From: Isoptericola jiangsuensis
GTDB lineage: Bacteria > Actinomycetota > Actinomycetes > Actinomycetales > Cellulomonadaceae
DNA: 64,000 bases
Assembly: GCF_002563715.1 (NCBI RefSeq)
Contig: NZ_PDJJ01000001.1
Coordinates: 1,364,001-1,428,000 of the forward strand
Direction: 5' to 3'
Shown in pieces: positions 33,902-45,119 of this stretch (the stretch's first letter is position 1; each line of letters starts with the position of its first letter). The notes under the pieces are model-generated. The model did no database searches. It saw only the letters and a list, made by a program, of their open reading frames with translations, and was not told the origin of the DNA. The position numbers and the translations under genes are program-made.

Positions 33902-35014
33902 TTACGGGAGGTAGTCGACGAGCTCGGGGGAGTCGGCGTAGATCTCGTCGATGATCGAGGTGTCGAAGAGCTGGTCGGTGGTGACCTCCCAGCCGGCGGC
34001 CGCGAGGGAGTCCACGGTCTGCTGCTGGAGCTCGTCGGAGATGGTGAACAGGCCGTTGGCCTCGGTCTCCTCGGTCGAGATGAGCTCCTTCTCCGCCTCC
34101 AGGCCCATCGCCGTCTTCGTCGGGTCCAGCGCCCCGAACACGGCCTCCAGGCCGTCCGCCGACTCCGCGGCCGCGGCGTTGTAGTGCTCCTCGACCAGCG
34201 CGACCGTGTCGTCGGTCGACTCCGTGAACACGTGCGTCCAGCCCTTGATCTCCGCGGTGAGGAACGCCTTGAGCAGCTCGCGGTTGTCGGCCAGGTACTC
34301 GTCGGTCACGGAGAACGTCTCGGCGACGTACGGGACGCCGTTCTCGGCGTAGGCCAGGTTCGTGACGTCGTAGCCGGCGAGCTCGACCGTGAGGGCCTCG
34401 TTCGTCAGGTACGCCATGAAGCCGTCGACCTCGCCGTTCATCAGCGGCGTGGGGTCGAAGTCGACCGGGACCACCGTGACGTCGCCCTCGTCGATGCCGT
34501 TGGCGCGCAGCAAGGCCGCGAACACCGACGCGTTGGAGTCCTGCACGCCGATCGTCTTGCCGACGAGGTCCTGCGGGAACGTGATGTTCCCGCCGTCCGC
34601 GAGGGACAGGATCGTGAACGGGTTCTTCTGGAACGTGGCGCCGATGATCTTCAGCGGGGCGTCCTGCTCCGCGATGGCCGCACCGATGGACGCGGCGTCC
34701 GACAGGGCCACCTGCACCGACCCGGACAGGAGCTTGGCGACGCCGGTGTCCGGGCCGGAGATCCCCAGGACCTCGTCGAACCCGGCCTCGTCGTAGTAGC
34801 CCTCGTCCTCGGCGTAGAACTCGCCCGCGAACTCCTCGTTCTTGATCCACGAGTACTGCACGCTGATCTCGCCGTACGACGCCTCGCCCTCGGACCCGCC
34901 CGCGGCCCCCGGCTCACCGCTGGAGCAGCCGGCGAGCGCCAGGGCGGTCGCGGCGACCGCCGCGCCGACGGCACCCAGGCGGACGCGTCGCGAGGAACTG
35001 CTGTGAACTGCCAT
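33902..35014 (-). CDS. ABC transporter substrate-binding lipoprotein, NMT1/SsuA-like
   Basis: A 370-residue lipoprotein: basic RR at 9-10, hydrophobic stretch, lipobox LAGC with Cys30. The mature part has VQYSWIKNEEFAGEFYAEDEG and GGNITFPQDLVGKTIGVQDSN, the NMT1/THI5-like pattern used for pyrimidine precursors, sulfonates and nitrate. Between allC-pucG and xdh genes and behind a purine-regulon-type dyad, a purine base, urate or ureide ligand is likely (inference). ATG 35014 is the start that gives a proper signal. Confidence 0.87.
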   Translation of the reverse strand: MAVHSSSSRRVRLGAVGAAVAATALALAGCSSGEPGAAGGSEGEASYGEISVQYSWIKNEEFAGEFYAEDEGYYDEAGFDEVLGISGPDTGVAKLLSGSVQVALSDAASIGAAIAEQDAPLKIIGATFQKNPFTILSLADGGNITFPQDLVGKTIGVQDSNASVFAALLRANGIDEGDVTVVPVDFDPTPLMNGEVDGFMAYLTNEALTVELAGYDVTNLAYAENGVPYVAETFSVTDEYLADNRELLKAFLTAEIKGWTHVFTESTDDTVALVEEHYNAAAAESADGLEAVFGALDPTKTAMGLEAEKELISTEETEANGLFTISDELQQQTVDSLAAAGWEVTTDQLFDTSIIDEIYADSPELVDYLP

Positions 35015-35105
35015 GGGTGGGACTCCGCTCGACGTGGTGGCGATGTGACGTACCGCAACGTAGGCAGCGGACGTTTCGGGCCGACCCCTCGGGCGTTTCA
35101 CCCCG

Positions 35106-35119
35106 GTTAAGCCATCACT

Positions 35120-35123
<4 letters not shown>
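35106..35123. promoter_or_regulatory. Dyad GTTAAG-N6-CTTCAC upstream of the ABC transporter
   Basis: GGTTAAG and CTTCACC form 7-nt arms with one mismatch and a 6-nt spacer (ccatca), about 92 nt before the lipoprotein start and overlapping the end of the xanthine dehydrogenase gene. Same spacing as the allB dyad. Confidence 0.5.
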
Positions 35124-37875
<2,752 letters not shown>

Positions 37876-37879
<4 letters not shown>

Positions 37880-38730
37880 GCGGTCTCCTCGACGGTTCCG
37901 GTGGGTGCGCCCGCGAGGTCGCGCCGCAGACGCTCGGCGAGCACGACGCTCACGCCGCGGCGCCAGTCGGCCGCGCCGAGCGGGTCGGTGTAGTAGCCGG
38001 GGGCGTCGGCGACGTCGGCGGCCAGGGTCGCGGCGTCGGGCAGGGCCGCGTACCGCAGGACGACGGGGCGGACGACGGCGGCGGTGAGCGTGAGGACGGC
38101 GGCACCGTCGGGGTCGACCCGGCCGGTGGCGACGGCGCCGGAGCGGCCGAGCTCGGCCAGGGCGATCTTGCGCAGCCCGGCCCGCGACCGCAGGGCGGTG
38201 GCAGGGATCTCCAGCGCGCGCAGCACCTCGCCGGGGGCGAGGTCCGTGGTGCCGGCCCCGGTGACGAGGCGCTCCACGGGCGTGCGCCGGGTGCCGCCGT
38301 CGGGCGTCCACACCTCGGCGACGGCGTCGAGCGCGACGGCGAGGGACACCATCGCCGCGGCGGGGAAGGCCCGGCACACGTTGCCGCCGACGGTCGCGGT
38401 GTTCCAGATCTTGAAGGACGCGAGCAGCGCGTCGACGGCGTCGGGGACCATCGCGACCGCCGTCCAGCCCGCCGGCACGGCGAGCGGTCCGCGGCCCTCG
38501 GCCCAGGCGCGCAGCGTGGCGATGCTGCACGTCGCGGCCACGCGCAGCCCGTCGTCGGTGACCTCGAGGTCGGGCCAGCCGAGACCGGTGAGGTCGACGA
38601 ACCCGGTGGTGCCGGGCTGCGGCTCGCTCATCAGCCACGTGCCGCCGCCGAGGACCACCTCGCCCGGGGCGAGGACGAGGTCGGCGCGGGTGCGGGCCGT
38701 GCGGAACGACGCGACGGAGGTGACGTCCAT
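37876..38730 (-). CDS. Xanthine dehydrogenase FAD-binding subunit
   Basis: A 284-residue flavoprotein that passes electrons from the iron-sulfur centres to NAD+. FAD-site marks are LVLAPGEVVLGGGTWLM near the N-terminus, VAATCSIATL and the glycine motif NTATVGGNVCRAFPAAAM. ATG 38730 lies 1 nt after the deaminase stop. Its 3' end overlaps the fused dehydrogenase gene by 4 nt. Confidence 0.9.
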
Positions 38731-38731
38731 G

Positions 38732-40090
38732 TCAGAGCCGTTCGGCCAGCTCGCGGGACGCGACCGCGACGCCGCGGGCGAGGGCCTGCTCGTCCGCCGT
38801 GGCGAGGTGCGCGTCCTCGACGACGGTCCGGCCGCCCACGTAGAGGCGCTTCAGCGGGGGCAGCGCACCCAGGCCGAGCGCGGCGACGGGGTCGAGGATG
38901 CCGGCGTGCTCGACGCCGTCGACCTGCCAGACGGCGACGTCGGCGAGCTTGCCCGGCTCCAGGGAGCCGATCTCGTCGTGCCGGCCCAGCACGCGCGCCC
39001 CGCCGATCGTGGCGACGCGCAGGGCGTCGCGGACGCTCATCGAGTCCGCCCCGGTGCGCAGCCGGTTCATCAGCACGGACTCGCGGATCTCGGTCCCGAG
39101 CTGGCCCGACTCGTTCGACGCCGCGCCGTCCACCCCGAGCCCGACGGGCACGCCCGCGTCCAGCAGGTCGCGCACCGGGGCGATGCCCGCGGCGAGCCGC
39201 GCGTTCGACGACGGGCAGTGCGCCACGCCGGTGCCGGTGGCGGCGTACCGCGCGATCGCGGCGGCGTCGAGGTGCACGCCGTGCGCCATCCACACGTCGT
39301 CGCCGAGCCAGCCGAGGTCCTCCAGGTACTGCGTCGGCGTCGAGCCGAAGTGCTCGGCGCAGTACGCGTCCTCCTCGACGGTCTCGGAGGCGTGGGTGTG
39401 CAGGCGCACGTCGAGGGAGCGGGCCAGCACGGCCGCCTCGCGCAGCAGGTCCTTCGTCACGGAGAACGGGGAGCAGGGGGCGATGGCGATGCGGACCGTC
39501 GCGTCGCGCGACGGGTCGTGGTACGCCTCGACGGCGGCCTGCGACGCCTTGAGCGCCGCGTCGGTGGTCTCGACCGCGAAGTCCGGCGGCAGCCCGCCGG
39601 ACGAGGCGCCGAGGTCCATCGACCCGCGGGTGGCGTGCAGCCGCACCCCGACGGTCGCCGCGGACTCCACGAGCGCCCCGACGATGTCGCCCGAGCCCTG
39701 CGGGAACACGTAGTGGTGGTCGCCCACCGTGGTGCACCCCGACCGGGCGAGGACCGCCATCGCGCCCGCCGCGCCCGCGCCGGTCAGGTCGGCGTCGATG
39801 CGGGACCACAGCGGGTACAGCGACGTCAGCCAGTCGAACAGGATCGAGTCCTGCGCGTAGCCGCGCGTCAGCCACTGGTACAGGTGGTGGTGGGTGTTGA
39901 CCAGGCCCGGGGTGACCAGGCACCCGCTCGCGTCCACGACGTCGGCGCCGTCGCGCAGGTGCTCGGGCGCGCGGCCCGGCCCCACGGCGGTGACGACCCC
40001 GGCCTCGATGACGACGTGCCCGACGGCGTGCTCCGTGCCGGCGGCGTCGACGGTGGCGACGTGGCCGTTCTCGAGGATGGTGCGGGTCAT
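38732..40090 (-). CDS. 8-oxoguanine deaminase-type amidohydrolase
   Basis: A 452-residue metal-dependent deaminase. NTHHHLYQWLTRGYAQ near residue 65 carries the metal histidines and the family-specific LYQ...W stretch of 8-oxoguanine deaminases; further marks are HTHASETVEED, MAHGVHL and the metal aspartate in LGVDGAASNESG. The product of 8-oxoguanine deamination is urate, which fits this island. Guanine deaminase activity is the main alternative. AAGGAGC precedes ATG 40090. Confidence 0.85.
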   Translation of the reverse strand: MTRTILENGHVATVDAAGTEHAVGHVVIEAGVVTAVGPGRAPEHLRDGADVVDASGCLVTPGLVNTHHHLYQWLTRGYAQDSILFDWLTSLYPLWSRIDADLTGAGAAGAMAVLARSGCTTVGDHHYVFPQGSGDIVGALVESAATVGVRLHATRGSMDLGASSGGLPPDFAVETTDAALKASQAAVEAYHDPSRDATVRIAIAPCSPFSVTKDLLREAAVLARSLDVRLHTHASETVEEDAYCAEHFGSTPTQYLEDLGWLGDDVWMAHGVHLDAAAIARYAATGTGVAHCPSSNARLAAGIAPVRDLLDAGVPVGLGVDGAASNESGQLGTEIRESVLMNRLRTGADSMSVRDALRVATIGGARVLGRHDEIGSLEPGKLADVAVWQVDGVEHAGILDPVAALGLGALPPLKRLYVGGRTVVEDAHLATADEQALARGVAVASRELAERL

Positions 40091-41268
40091 GACCGGGCTC
40101 CTTCGGTGCGGGTGGTGCTCGTGGTGCGGACCGTGCTCGCCGCCGGCGCGGCGCGCCCGGGCTCCGCGGTGGTGCAGGCGGGTGCCGTGCCGACGTCCCG
40201 GTGGATCCGGCCGGTCCGCTCGCGCAGCGGCACCCCGGAGCCGCCCCGCCGGGAGGCGACGATCTCCGCGAGGACGGACACCGCCGTCTCCTCGGGCGTG
40301 ACGCCGCCCAGGTCGAGACCCAGGGGGGAGTGCAGGCGGGCGAGGTCGACCTCGGCCACCCCGGCGGCGCGCAGCTGCGCGGCGCGGTGCGCGACGGTGC
40401 GGCGGGCACCCATCGCGCCCACGAACCCGACCGGCATCGCCAGGGCGGCACGGATCGCGGGGACGTCGAGGCGCTCGTCGTGGGTGAGCACGCACACGGC
40501 CGTGCGGGCGTCGGTGTCCTCGGGACCGAGGGAGGCGAGGTGGTCGGCCGGGACGGCGGTGACCAGGCGGTCCGCGGCGGGGAAGCGCTCGGGCGTCACC
40601 AGGGTCTCCCACGGGTCGCACACCGTCACCGCGAACCCTGCGGCCGCGCCGACGCGGCACAGCGCCGCCGCGTGCTCGCCGGCGCCCAGCAGGATCAGCC
40701 GCGCGCGCGGCGCGTGCTGGAGCACCAGCAGGTCGGCGCCGTCGAGCGCGCCGGGCAGCAGCACGCTCTCGCGGTCCACGAACGACGACTCCAGCGCCGC
40801 GGCGGCGTCCTGCGGCAGCAGGTCGTCCGCCGGGCCGGCGCGCAGGGCGTCGACGTCCACGACCCGACCGACGTCCGGCCCCGACGTCACGATCCCGAGC
40901 GCCGCGGCACGGTCCGCGGCGGCCCGTTCCAGGGCGTCCGTGGTGAGGGCGTCCTCCGGGTCGAGGCGGTGTGCCACCACCTCGACCTGCCCGCCGCAGG
41001 CCAGGCCCGCCGCGTGGGCGGTCGCGTCGTCGAACCCGAACCGGGCGGTGGCCGCCCGGCCCGTCGTGGCCGCGATCCGGCCGAGAACGACCGCCTCGCC
41101 CTCGACGCACCCGCCGGAGATCGACCCGACCACCGCGCCGTCTCCCGTGACCGCCATCGCCGTCCCGACGCCGTGCGGCGCGCTCGAGCTGACGCGCGTG
41201 ATCGTCACCGCGGCGACGGGGTTCCCCGACCTCACCAGCGGCAGCAATTCAAGCGCTGACTTAAGCAT
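40087..41268 (-). CDS. xdhC: XdhC/CoxI-family molybdenum cofactor insertion protein
   Basis: A 393-residue protein that holds and sulfurates the molybdenum cofactor for xanthine dehydrogenase. The N-terminal XdhC/CoxI domain has ITRVSSSAPHGVGTAMAV and GSISGGCVEGEAV; the C-terminal Rossmann domain has LILLGAGEHAAALCRVGAA. ATG 41268 is leaderless by the TACGTT box 6 nt upstream. It heads the operon xdhC, deaminase, FAD subunit, fused subunit. Confidence 0.9.
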   Translation of the reverse strand: MLKSALELLPLVRSGNPVAAVTITRVSSSAPHGVGTAMAVTGDGAVVGSISGGCVEGEAVVLGRIAATTGRAATARFGFDDATAHAAGLACGGQVEVVAHRLDPEDALTTDALERAAADRAAALGIVTSGPDVGRVVDVDALRAGPADDLLPQDAAAALESSFVDRESVLLPGALDGADLLVLQHAPRARLILLGAGEHAAALCRVGAAAGFAVTVCDPWETLVTPERFPAADRLVTAVPADHLASLGPEDTDARTAVCVLTHDERLDVPAIRAALAMPVGFVGAMGARRTVAHRAAQLRAAGVAEVDLARLHSPLGLDLGGVTPEETAVSVLAEIVASRRGGSGVPLRERTGRIHRDVGTAPACTTAEPGRAAPAASTVRTTSTTRTEGARS

Positions 41269-41277
41269 GGACTCAAC
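41248..41277. promoter_or_regulatory. Two overlapping dyads over the xdhC start codon
   Basis: TTCAAG-cgctga-CTTAAG (41248-41265) and CTTAAG-catgga-CTCAAC (41260-41277) share one half and both have 6-nt spacers, as at the allB and ABC operon dyads. They cover the -10 box, the transcription start and the ATG, so bound protein would block transcription. Each dyad alone matches 4 of 6 positions per arm. Confidence 0.5.
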
Positions 41278-41280
41278 GTA
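41275..41280 (-). promoter_or_regulatory. -10 box TACGTT, leaderless start for xdhC
   Basis: On the minus strand TACGTT ends 6 nt before ATG 41268 and lies inside the second dyad. Confidence 0.5.
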
Positions 41281-41304
41281 ACCCCCGCGATGTTTCGTGC
41301 GGAC

Positions 41305-41310
41305 TACGCT
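41305..41310 (+). promoter_or_regulatory. -10 box TACGCT for the MocA-like gene
   Basis: It lies 26 nt before GTG 41337, leaving a short leader with GGAGG/GGAGGG ribosome sites. Confidence 0.45.
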
Positions 41311-41336
41311 TCTGTGACGCCGGAGGACGGAGGGAC

Positions 41337-41915
41337 GTGCGGGTGATCGGACTGGTCCTCGCCGCGGGCGCGGGCACCCGGTTCGGCGGGCCCAAGGGGC
41401 TCGCCCGGACCGCTGCGGGCGAACCCTGGGTGGCACGCGCCGTCACGATGCTCGCCGCCGGCGGGTGCGACGACGTCCTGGTCGCCGTCGGTGCCCGCAG
41501 GGCCGAGGTCGCCGCCCTCGTGCCGTCGCCCGCGCACGTGGTCACCGTGCCCGGCTGGGCCGACGGCCTCGCCGCCACGCTGCGCGCCGGGCTGGCCGCC
41601 GCGGCCGCGCGCGACGGCGACGCGCTCGTCGTCACGCCCGTGGACACCCCGGACGCGCCGCCCGTGGCCGTCGAGCGGGTCCTCGCCGCTGCCGTCCGGG
41701 TCGCGCCGACGCCCACCGCCGTCCTCGCCCGCGCCGTGTATGGCGGCCGCCCCGGCCACCCCGTCGTGCTCGGCCGCGACCACTGGGACGGCGTCGTCGC
41801 GTCCCTCGCCGGCGACACGGGCGCGGGTCGCTACCTCGCCACCCACCACGCCCTCGACGTCGAGTGCGGCGACCTCTGGACCGGCCAGGACATCGACCGC
41901 CGCGTCCGGCCGTAG
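41337..41915 (+). CDS. MocA-like molybdenum cofactor cytidylyltransferase
   Basis: A 192-residue nucleotidyltransferase that probably makes the cytosine dinucleotide form of the cofactor or processes it for the divergent dehydrogenase. LVLAAGAGTRFGGPKGLAR is the NTP-binding loop, followed by VVTPVDTPDAPP with the metal aspartate and YGGRPGHPVVLGRDHW. GTG 41337 is preferred for its ribosome site. Divergent placement from xdhC supports a Mo-hydroxylase role. Confidence 0.85.
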   Translation: MRVIGLVLAAGAGTRFGGPKGLARTAAGEPWVARAVTMLAAGGCDDVLVAVGARRAEVAALVPSPAHVVTVPGWADGLAATLRAGLAAAAARDGDALVVTPVDTPDAPPVAVERVLAAAVRVAPTPTAVLARAVYGGRPGHPVVLGRDHWDGVVASLAGDTGAGRYLATHHALDVECGDLWTGQDIDRRVRP

Positions 41916-41929
41916 ATCGACCTCAGGGC

Positions 41930-42088
41930 ATGAACATGACGACGATCGAGGTGCCCACCGAGGTCCGCGTCGTGCACGCGGAAGCGGGCGCCCGCATGGA
42001 CACGGCGAACCGGCTGACCCCTGGTCGACGGCAACGAGCGACTGTCGTGGATCGGGGGCTGAGCCTGCGGGCTACGACCCCACGGTGA
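41930..42088 (+). pseudogene. Possible frameshifted small gene
   Basis: ATG 41930 opens a frame reading MTTIEVPTEVRVVHAEAGAR from its third codon. Near 42014-42022 a shift of one base (one C too many in GACCCCTGG) would let it continue as LVDGNERLSWIGG to a TGA at 42060-42062 in another frame, which looks more protein-like than the frame that actually runs to 42088. No family is recognised. It may be a decayed short gene or chance. Confidence 0.3.
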
Positions 42089-42515
42089 TCTCGACCCCGG
42101 TGCTCGGTGAGGCGTCGATCCGTGCCTGACCAGGGACGGCGTCGGCGGGCACCGTCGCACGGAGGGCCCAGCCGCCGTGCTCGTCGGCGTCCACGACGCC
42201 CAGGTCGACCGTGACCCCGCCCTGGAGCCATCGCACGGGCACGTCGGTCATCGACGTGGACTCCTCGGCAGCCGGGTGGTCCTCGCACCCGTGGGCGAAG
42301 CCCACGCCGGTGATCTCCATCGTGTCGCCGGGCGCGACCGTCGCAGGGTCCGCCTCGACGGCCGGCGCGGCGCAGGCGTTCTCACCGGGCGTCCCGGACG
42401 CCGTCGCGCACCCCGACGTCCCGGCCACGACGAGGCCCGCGAGAACGGCGGCCAGGACGCGGGCGCCGGTCGGTGCTCCGGTGGTGACCGCGAGGGCGGG
42501 GCGGTGCTCGGGCAC
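42072..42515 (-). CDS. Small putative lipoprotein, function unknown
   Basis: A 147-residue protein with an N-terminal hydrophobic stretch (VLAAVLAGLVVAG) ending in TSGC, a marginal lipobox (Thr at -3). After it follow ACAAPAVEADPATVAPGDTM and GVGFAHGCEDHP with two further cysteines, then a beta-rich region. It may be an Ig-like or similar extracytoplasmic domain. GTG 42515 has a GAGGAGA site. No family recognised. Confidence 0.55.
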   Translation of the reverse strand: MPEHRPALAVTTGAPTGARVLAAVLAGLVVAGTSGCATASGTPGENACAAPAVEADPATVAPGDTMEITGVGFAHGCEDHPAAEESTSMTDVPVRWLQGGVTVDLGVVDADEHGGWALRATVPADAVPGQARIDASPSTGVEITVGS

Positions 42516-42612
42516 GGGGGTCTCCTCGTCGAAGCCGGGGGCGAGCGACGTCGCTCGCCGTCGATCCCACCACAGGACGGTGCCGGGGCGCGAGGGCGTC
42601 CGGCGTCCCGCT

Positions 42613-42618
42613 TAGGCT
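42613..42618 (+). promoter_or_regulatory. -10 box TAGGCT, leaderless start for the ABC-F gene
   Basis: TAGGCT ends 6 nt before GTG 42625. Confidence 0.6.
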
Positions 42619-42624
42619 GGTGCG

Positions 42625-44271
42625 GTGCATCTCGTCGCCTCCGGCATCTCCTTCGCGTACCCCGGCCGACCCGTCCTGGACGGCGTCGACCTGCGGGTGT
42701 CCGGCGGCGTGCGCCTCGGCGTCGTCGGGGAGAACGGGTCCGGGAAGTCGACCCTCCTGCGGGTGCTCGCCGGCGAGCTCAGGCCCAAGGCGGGGGAGGT
42801 GCGGCGTCGCGGCACCCTCGCGTACGTGCCGCAGGAGCTCACCGACACCGCGGGCCGCACCGTGGGCGACCTCGTCGCCGACACCCTCGCGGACGTGCGG
42901 GCGCTCGCCGCCCGTCTGGAGGAGGCCGCCGCCGCGTTCGACCACGAGAACGACGACCTGAAGCGGCTCGGCGGCCTGCTGTCCGGGATCGAGCACCTGG
43001 CCGCGTGGGACGCCGACCGCCGCGTCGACGTCGCGCTCACCCGCCTCGGGGCGGTGCGGGACCCGGGGCGTCGCCTCGACACCCTGTCCGTGGGGCAGCG
43101 GTACCGGGTGCGCCTCGCGTGCCGTCTCGCGGAGCGTGCCGACCTGCTGCTCCTCGACGAGCCCACCAACCACCTCGACGACTCCGGCGTCGCCTACCTC
43201 ACCGAGACGATCCAGGCCTGGCGCGGAGGGGTCGTCGTCGTCACGCACGACCGCGAGCTGCTCGACGACGTCGTCACCGCGATGTTCGACCTCGACCCCG
43301 CGATGGACGGCCGCCCCGCCCTGTACGGGCAGCCCGGCTACCACGAGTACCGGTTCGCGAAGGCGCAGATGCTGGCCCGCTGGCACCAGCGGTTCCGGGC
43401 CGAGCAGAAGCGCGCCGCCGAGCTCGCGTTCCGCCTCGACCGCTCCTACGAGGGGCTGTCCGACGAGTGGCGCCCGCCCAAGGGATCCCAGAAGAACCGC
43501 CGCGGCACCCGCGCCCGCATCCACGTCAAGGCCGCCGACCGGCTCGTGCAGAAGCTCGAGGCCGAGGCCGTCGACGTGCCGCCGCCGCCCCCGGCGCTCG
43601 CCTTCCCCGACCTGCCCGCCCTGTCGGCCGGCTGGGAGGCGGGCGACCCGCTGGTCGAGCTGCGCTCCCCGCACGTCGTCGCACCGGACGGCGCCACCCG
43701 CCTCGACCTGCCCGGCACCCGTCTCGCGGTCCCGCCGTCGGGCCGGCTGCTGGTCACCGGACCCAACGGCACCGGCAAGTCCACGCTGCTCGCCGCGTTC
43801 ACGGGCGCCCTGCCCCTCGCCCGCGGCACCCGCACCGCCCGCGACGGGCTCCGCATCGGCGTCGTCGGGCAGGAGAGCGACGCCGTCACGGCCGAGCACG
43901 CGAAGCGCTCCGCGTTCGACGCCTACGCCGCGCACGCCCTGGCGCTGCTCAGCCGCGGCGAGCTCGACCCGGACCACCTCGTGCCCGTCGCCGCGCTCGG
44001 GCTGCTGTCCGAGGACGAGCTGGAGCGGCCGCTGGTCGAGCTCAGCGTCGGGCAGAAGCGCCGCTTCGACCTCGCGCTCGCCCTGCTCCACGCCCCGCAC
44101 CTGCTCGTCCTCGACGAGCCCACCAACCACCTGTCCGTCGACGTCATGGACGCCCTGACGACCGCGCTGCTGCGCACCTCCGCGGCCGTCGTCGTCGCCA
44201 CCCACGACCGGCGCATGCGCGCCGACCTCGCGGACTGGCCCGTCCTCGACCTCGCGACCGTCCCCGCGTGA
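42625..44271 (+). CDS. ABC-F family ATPase
   Basis: A 548-residue soluble protein with two ATPase domains and no membrane segment, acting on the ribosome. Domain 1 has GENGSGKSTLLRV, signature LSVGQRYRVRLA and DEPTNHLDD; domain 2 has GPNGTGKSTLLAA, signature LSVGQKRRFDLA and DEPTNHLSVD. Both signatures read LSVGQ where most ABC proteins have LSGGQ. A long linker with a basic KGSQKNRRGTRARIHVKAADR follows domain 1. It could be a translation factor or an antibiotic-resistance ABC-F. Confidence 0.9.
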   Translation: MHLVASGISFAYPGRPVLDGVDLRVSGGVRLGVVGENGSGKSTLLRVLAGELRPKAGEVRRRGTLAYVPQELTDTAGRTVGDLVADTLADVRALAARLEEAAAAFDHENDDLKRLGGLLSGIEHLAAWDADRRVDVALTRLGAVRDPGRRLDTLSVGQRYRVRLACRLAERADLLLLDEPTNHLDDSGVAYLTETIQAWRGGVVVVTHDRELLDDVVTAMFDLDPAMDGRPALYGQPGYHEYRFAKAQMLARWHQRFRAEQKRAAELAFRLDRSYEGLSDEWRPPKGSQKNRRGTRARIHVKAADRLVQKLEAEAVDVPPPPPALAFPDLPALSAGWEAGDPLVELRSPHVVAPDGATRLDLPGTRLAVPPSGRLLVTGPNGTGKSTLLAAFTGALPLARGTRTARDGLRIGVVGQESDAVTAEHAKRSAFDAYAAHALALLSRGELDPDHLVPVAALGLLSEDELERPLVELSVGQKRRFDLALALLHAPHLLVLDEPTNHLSVDVMDALTTALLRTSAAVVVATHDRRMRADLADWPVLDLATVPA

Positions 44272-44289
44272 GCGGGCCGCCCGCCCGGG

Positions 44290-44694
44290 TCAGCGGAACG
44301 TCACCGTGACGGACGAGACGCCCGGCAGGCCCGAGAAGTTCGCCCGGGCGTCCGTCGTGTAGAGGGTCAGCCCCGTCTGTGCGGCGTGAGCAGCGACGAT
44401 CAGGTCGTGCGCACCCCGAGGTTCGCCCGACGAGCGGGTGTGTGCCAGCAGCCGTCCGTGCTGCACGGCCGTGGGGTACGTGTAGTCGAGCACGGTGACG
44501 GCGGCGAGAAGTCGGGACTCGACCTCTCGTTGACGTTCGTAGTGGGAGCTGCCCTTGAACCGCTCCACGCCCTCGCGGACCTCCGCCACGGTGATCGCGG
44601 CGACAGCCAGCTCTTCGTCCGGGAGCGAGCCTGGTGTCCCCGGCCGCCGCGAGCGCGCGATGGCGATCAGCACTCCCGTGTCCAGGAGGATCAC
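44290..44694 (-). CDS. PIN-domain toxin, VapC type
   Basis: A 134-residue probable ribonuclease. Acidic active-site residues lie in LLDTGVLIAIA (Asp5), ITVAEVREG (Glu), GAHDLIVAAHA (Asp) and YTTDARANF (Asp), the PIN order. GTG 44694 overlaps the antitoxin stop by 4 nt and is preferred to a TTG at 44706. With the upstream Phd-like antitoxin it forms a toxin-antitoxin pair. Confidence 0.88.
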   Translation of the reverse strand: MILLDTGVLIAIARSRRPGTPGSLPDEELAVAAITVAEVREGVERFKGSSHYERQREVESRLLAAVTVLDYTYPTAVQHGRLLAHTRSSGEPRGAHDLIVAAHAAQTGLTLYTTDARANFSGLPGVSSVTVTFR

Positions 44695-44945
44695 GCGTCG
44701 CTCCAACGGTCCGGCGGCGTCATGTCGACCGAGGGTGTCCCGTCCTCGGCGCCTCGGGCGAAGTCTGGGACGGGCCCCAGCTCATCGAGGCTGGCGACCA
44801 GGTCGCTGAGCGTCGCTCTGCGGGGCGGGCCCAACGTGGCGACGGGCACGCCGGACCGCGTCACCGTGATGCGTTCACCGGCGGCGACCTCGTCCAGCAG
44901 GTGGGAGAAGCCCCGTGCCGCCTCTGTGGCCGTGATCGTCCTCAT
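44691..44945 (-). CDS. Phd/YefM-type antitoxin
   Basis: An 84-residue antitoxin. The N-terminal RTITATEAARGFSHLLDEVA and ERITVTRSGVPVATLGP is the Phd/YefM DNA-binding fold, and the C-terminal part would wrap the toxin. Two ATG codons stand in tandem; 44945 is chosen because a TATGAT box ends 6 nt before it. The dyads in the promoter suggest self-repression. Confidence 0.87.
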   Translation of the reverse strand: MRTITATEAARGFSHLLDEVAAGERITVTRSGVPVATLGPPRRATLSDLVASLDELGPVPDFARGAEDGTPSVDMTPPDRWSDA

Positions 44946-44950
44946 CATCC

Positions 44951-44967
44951 GATCATATCTGATCAGA
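44951..44967. promoter_or_regulatory. TA promoter with -10 TATGAT and overlapping dyads
   Basis: The minus-strand TATGAT (plus 44952-44957) lies within GATCA-TATC-TGATC (44951-44964), followed by the perfect palindrome TCTGATCAGA (44958-44967). The antitoxin or the complex should bind here. Confidence 0.6.
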
Positions 44968-45049
44968 TCGCTGACGCGATGGCCCGGCAGTCATCGGTGG
45001 TGCTCACGAGCCGATGTCCGCGGGGCCCCTGGACGTCCCGACGCGTGCA

Positions 45050-45071
45050 GCACCGGCGCCCTCGCCGGTGC
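45050..45071. repeat. Stem-loop GCACCGGCG-CCCT-CGCCGGTGC
   Basis: Perfect 9-bp stem in the divergent gap between the toxin-antitoxin genes and the small membrane protein. No role is evident. Confidence 0.4.
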
Positions 45072-45107
45072 CACATGGCCTGCGGCATGACCGCCGGCGA
45101 CCGCCGC

Positions 45108-45113
45108 TAGGCT
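45108..45113 (+). promoter_or_regulatory. -10 box TAGGCT, leaderless start at 45120
   Basis: TAGGCT ends 6 nt before GTG 45120. Confidence 0.6.
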
Positions 45114-45119
45114 GCGCCC

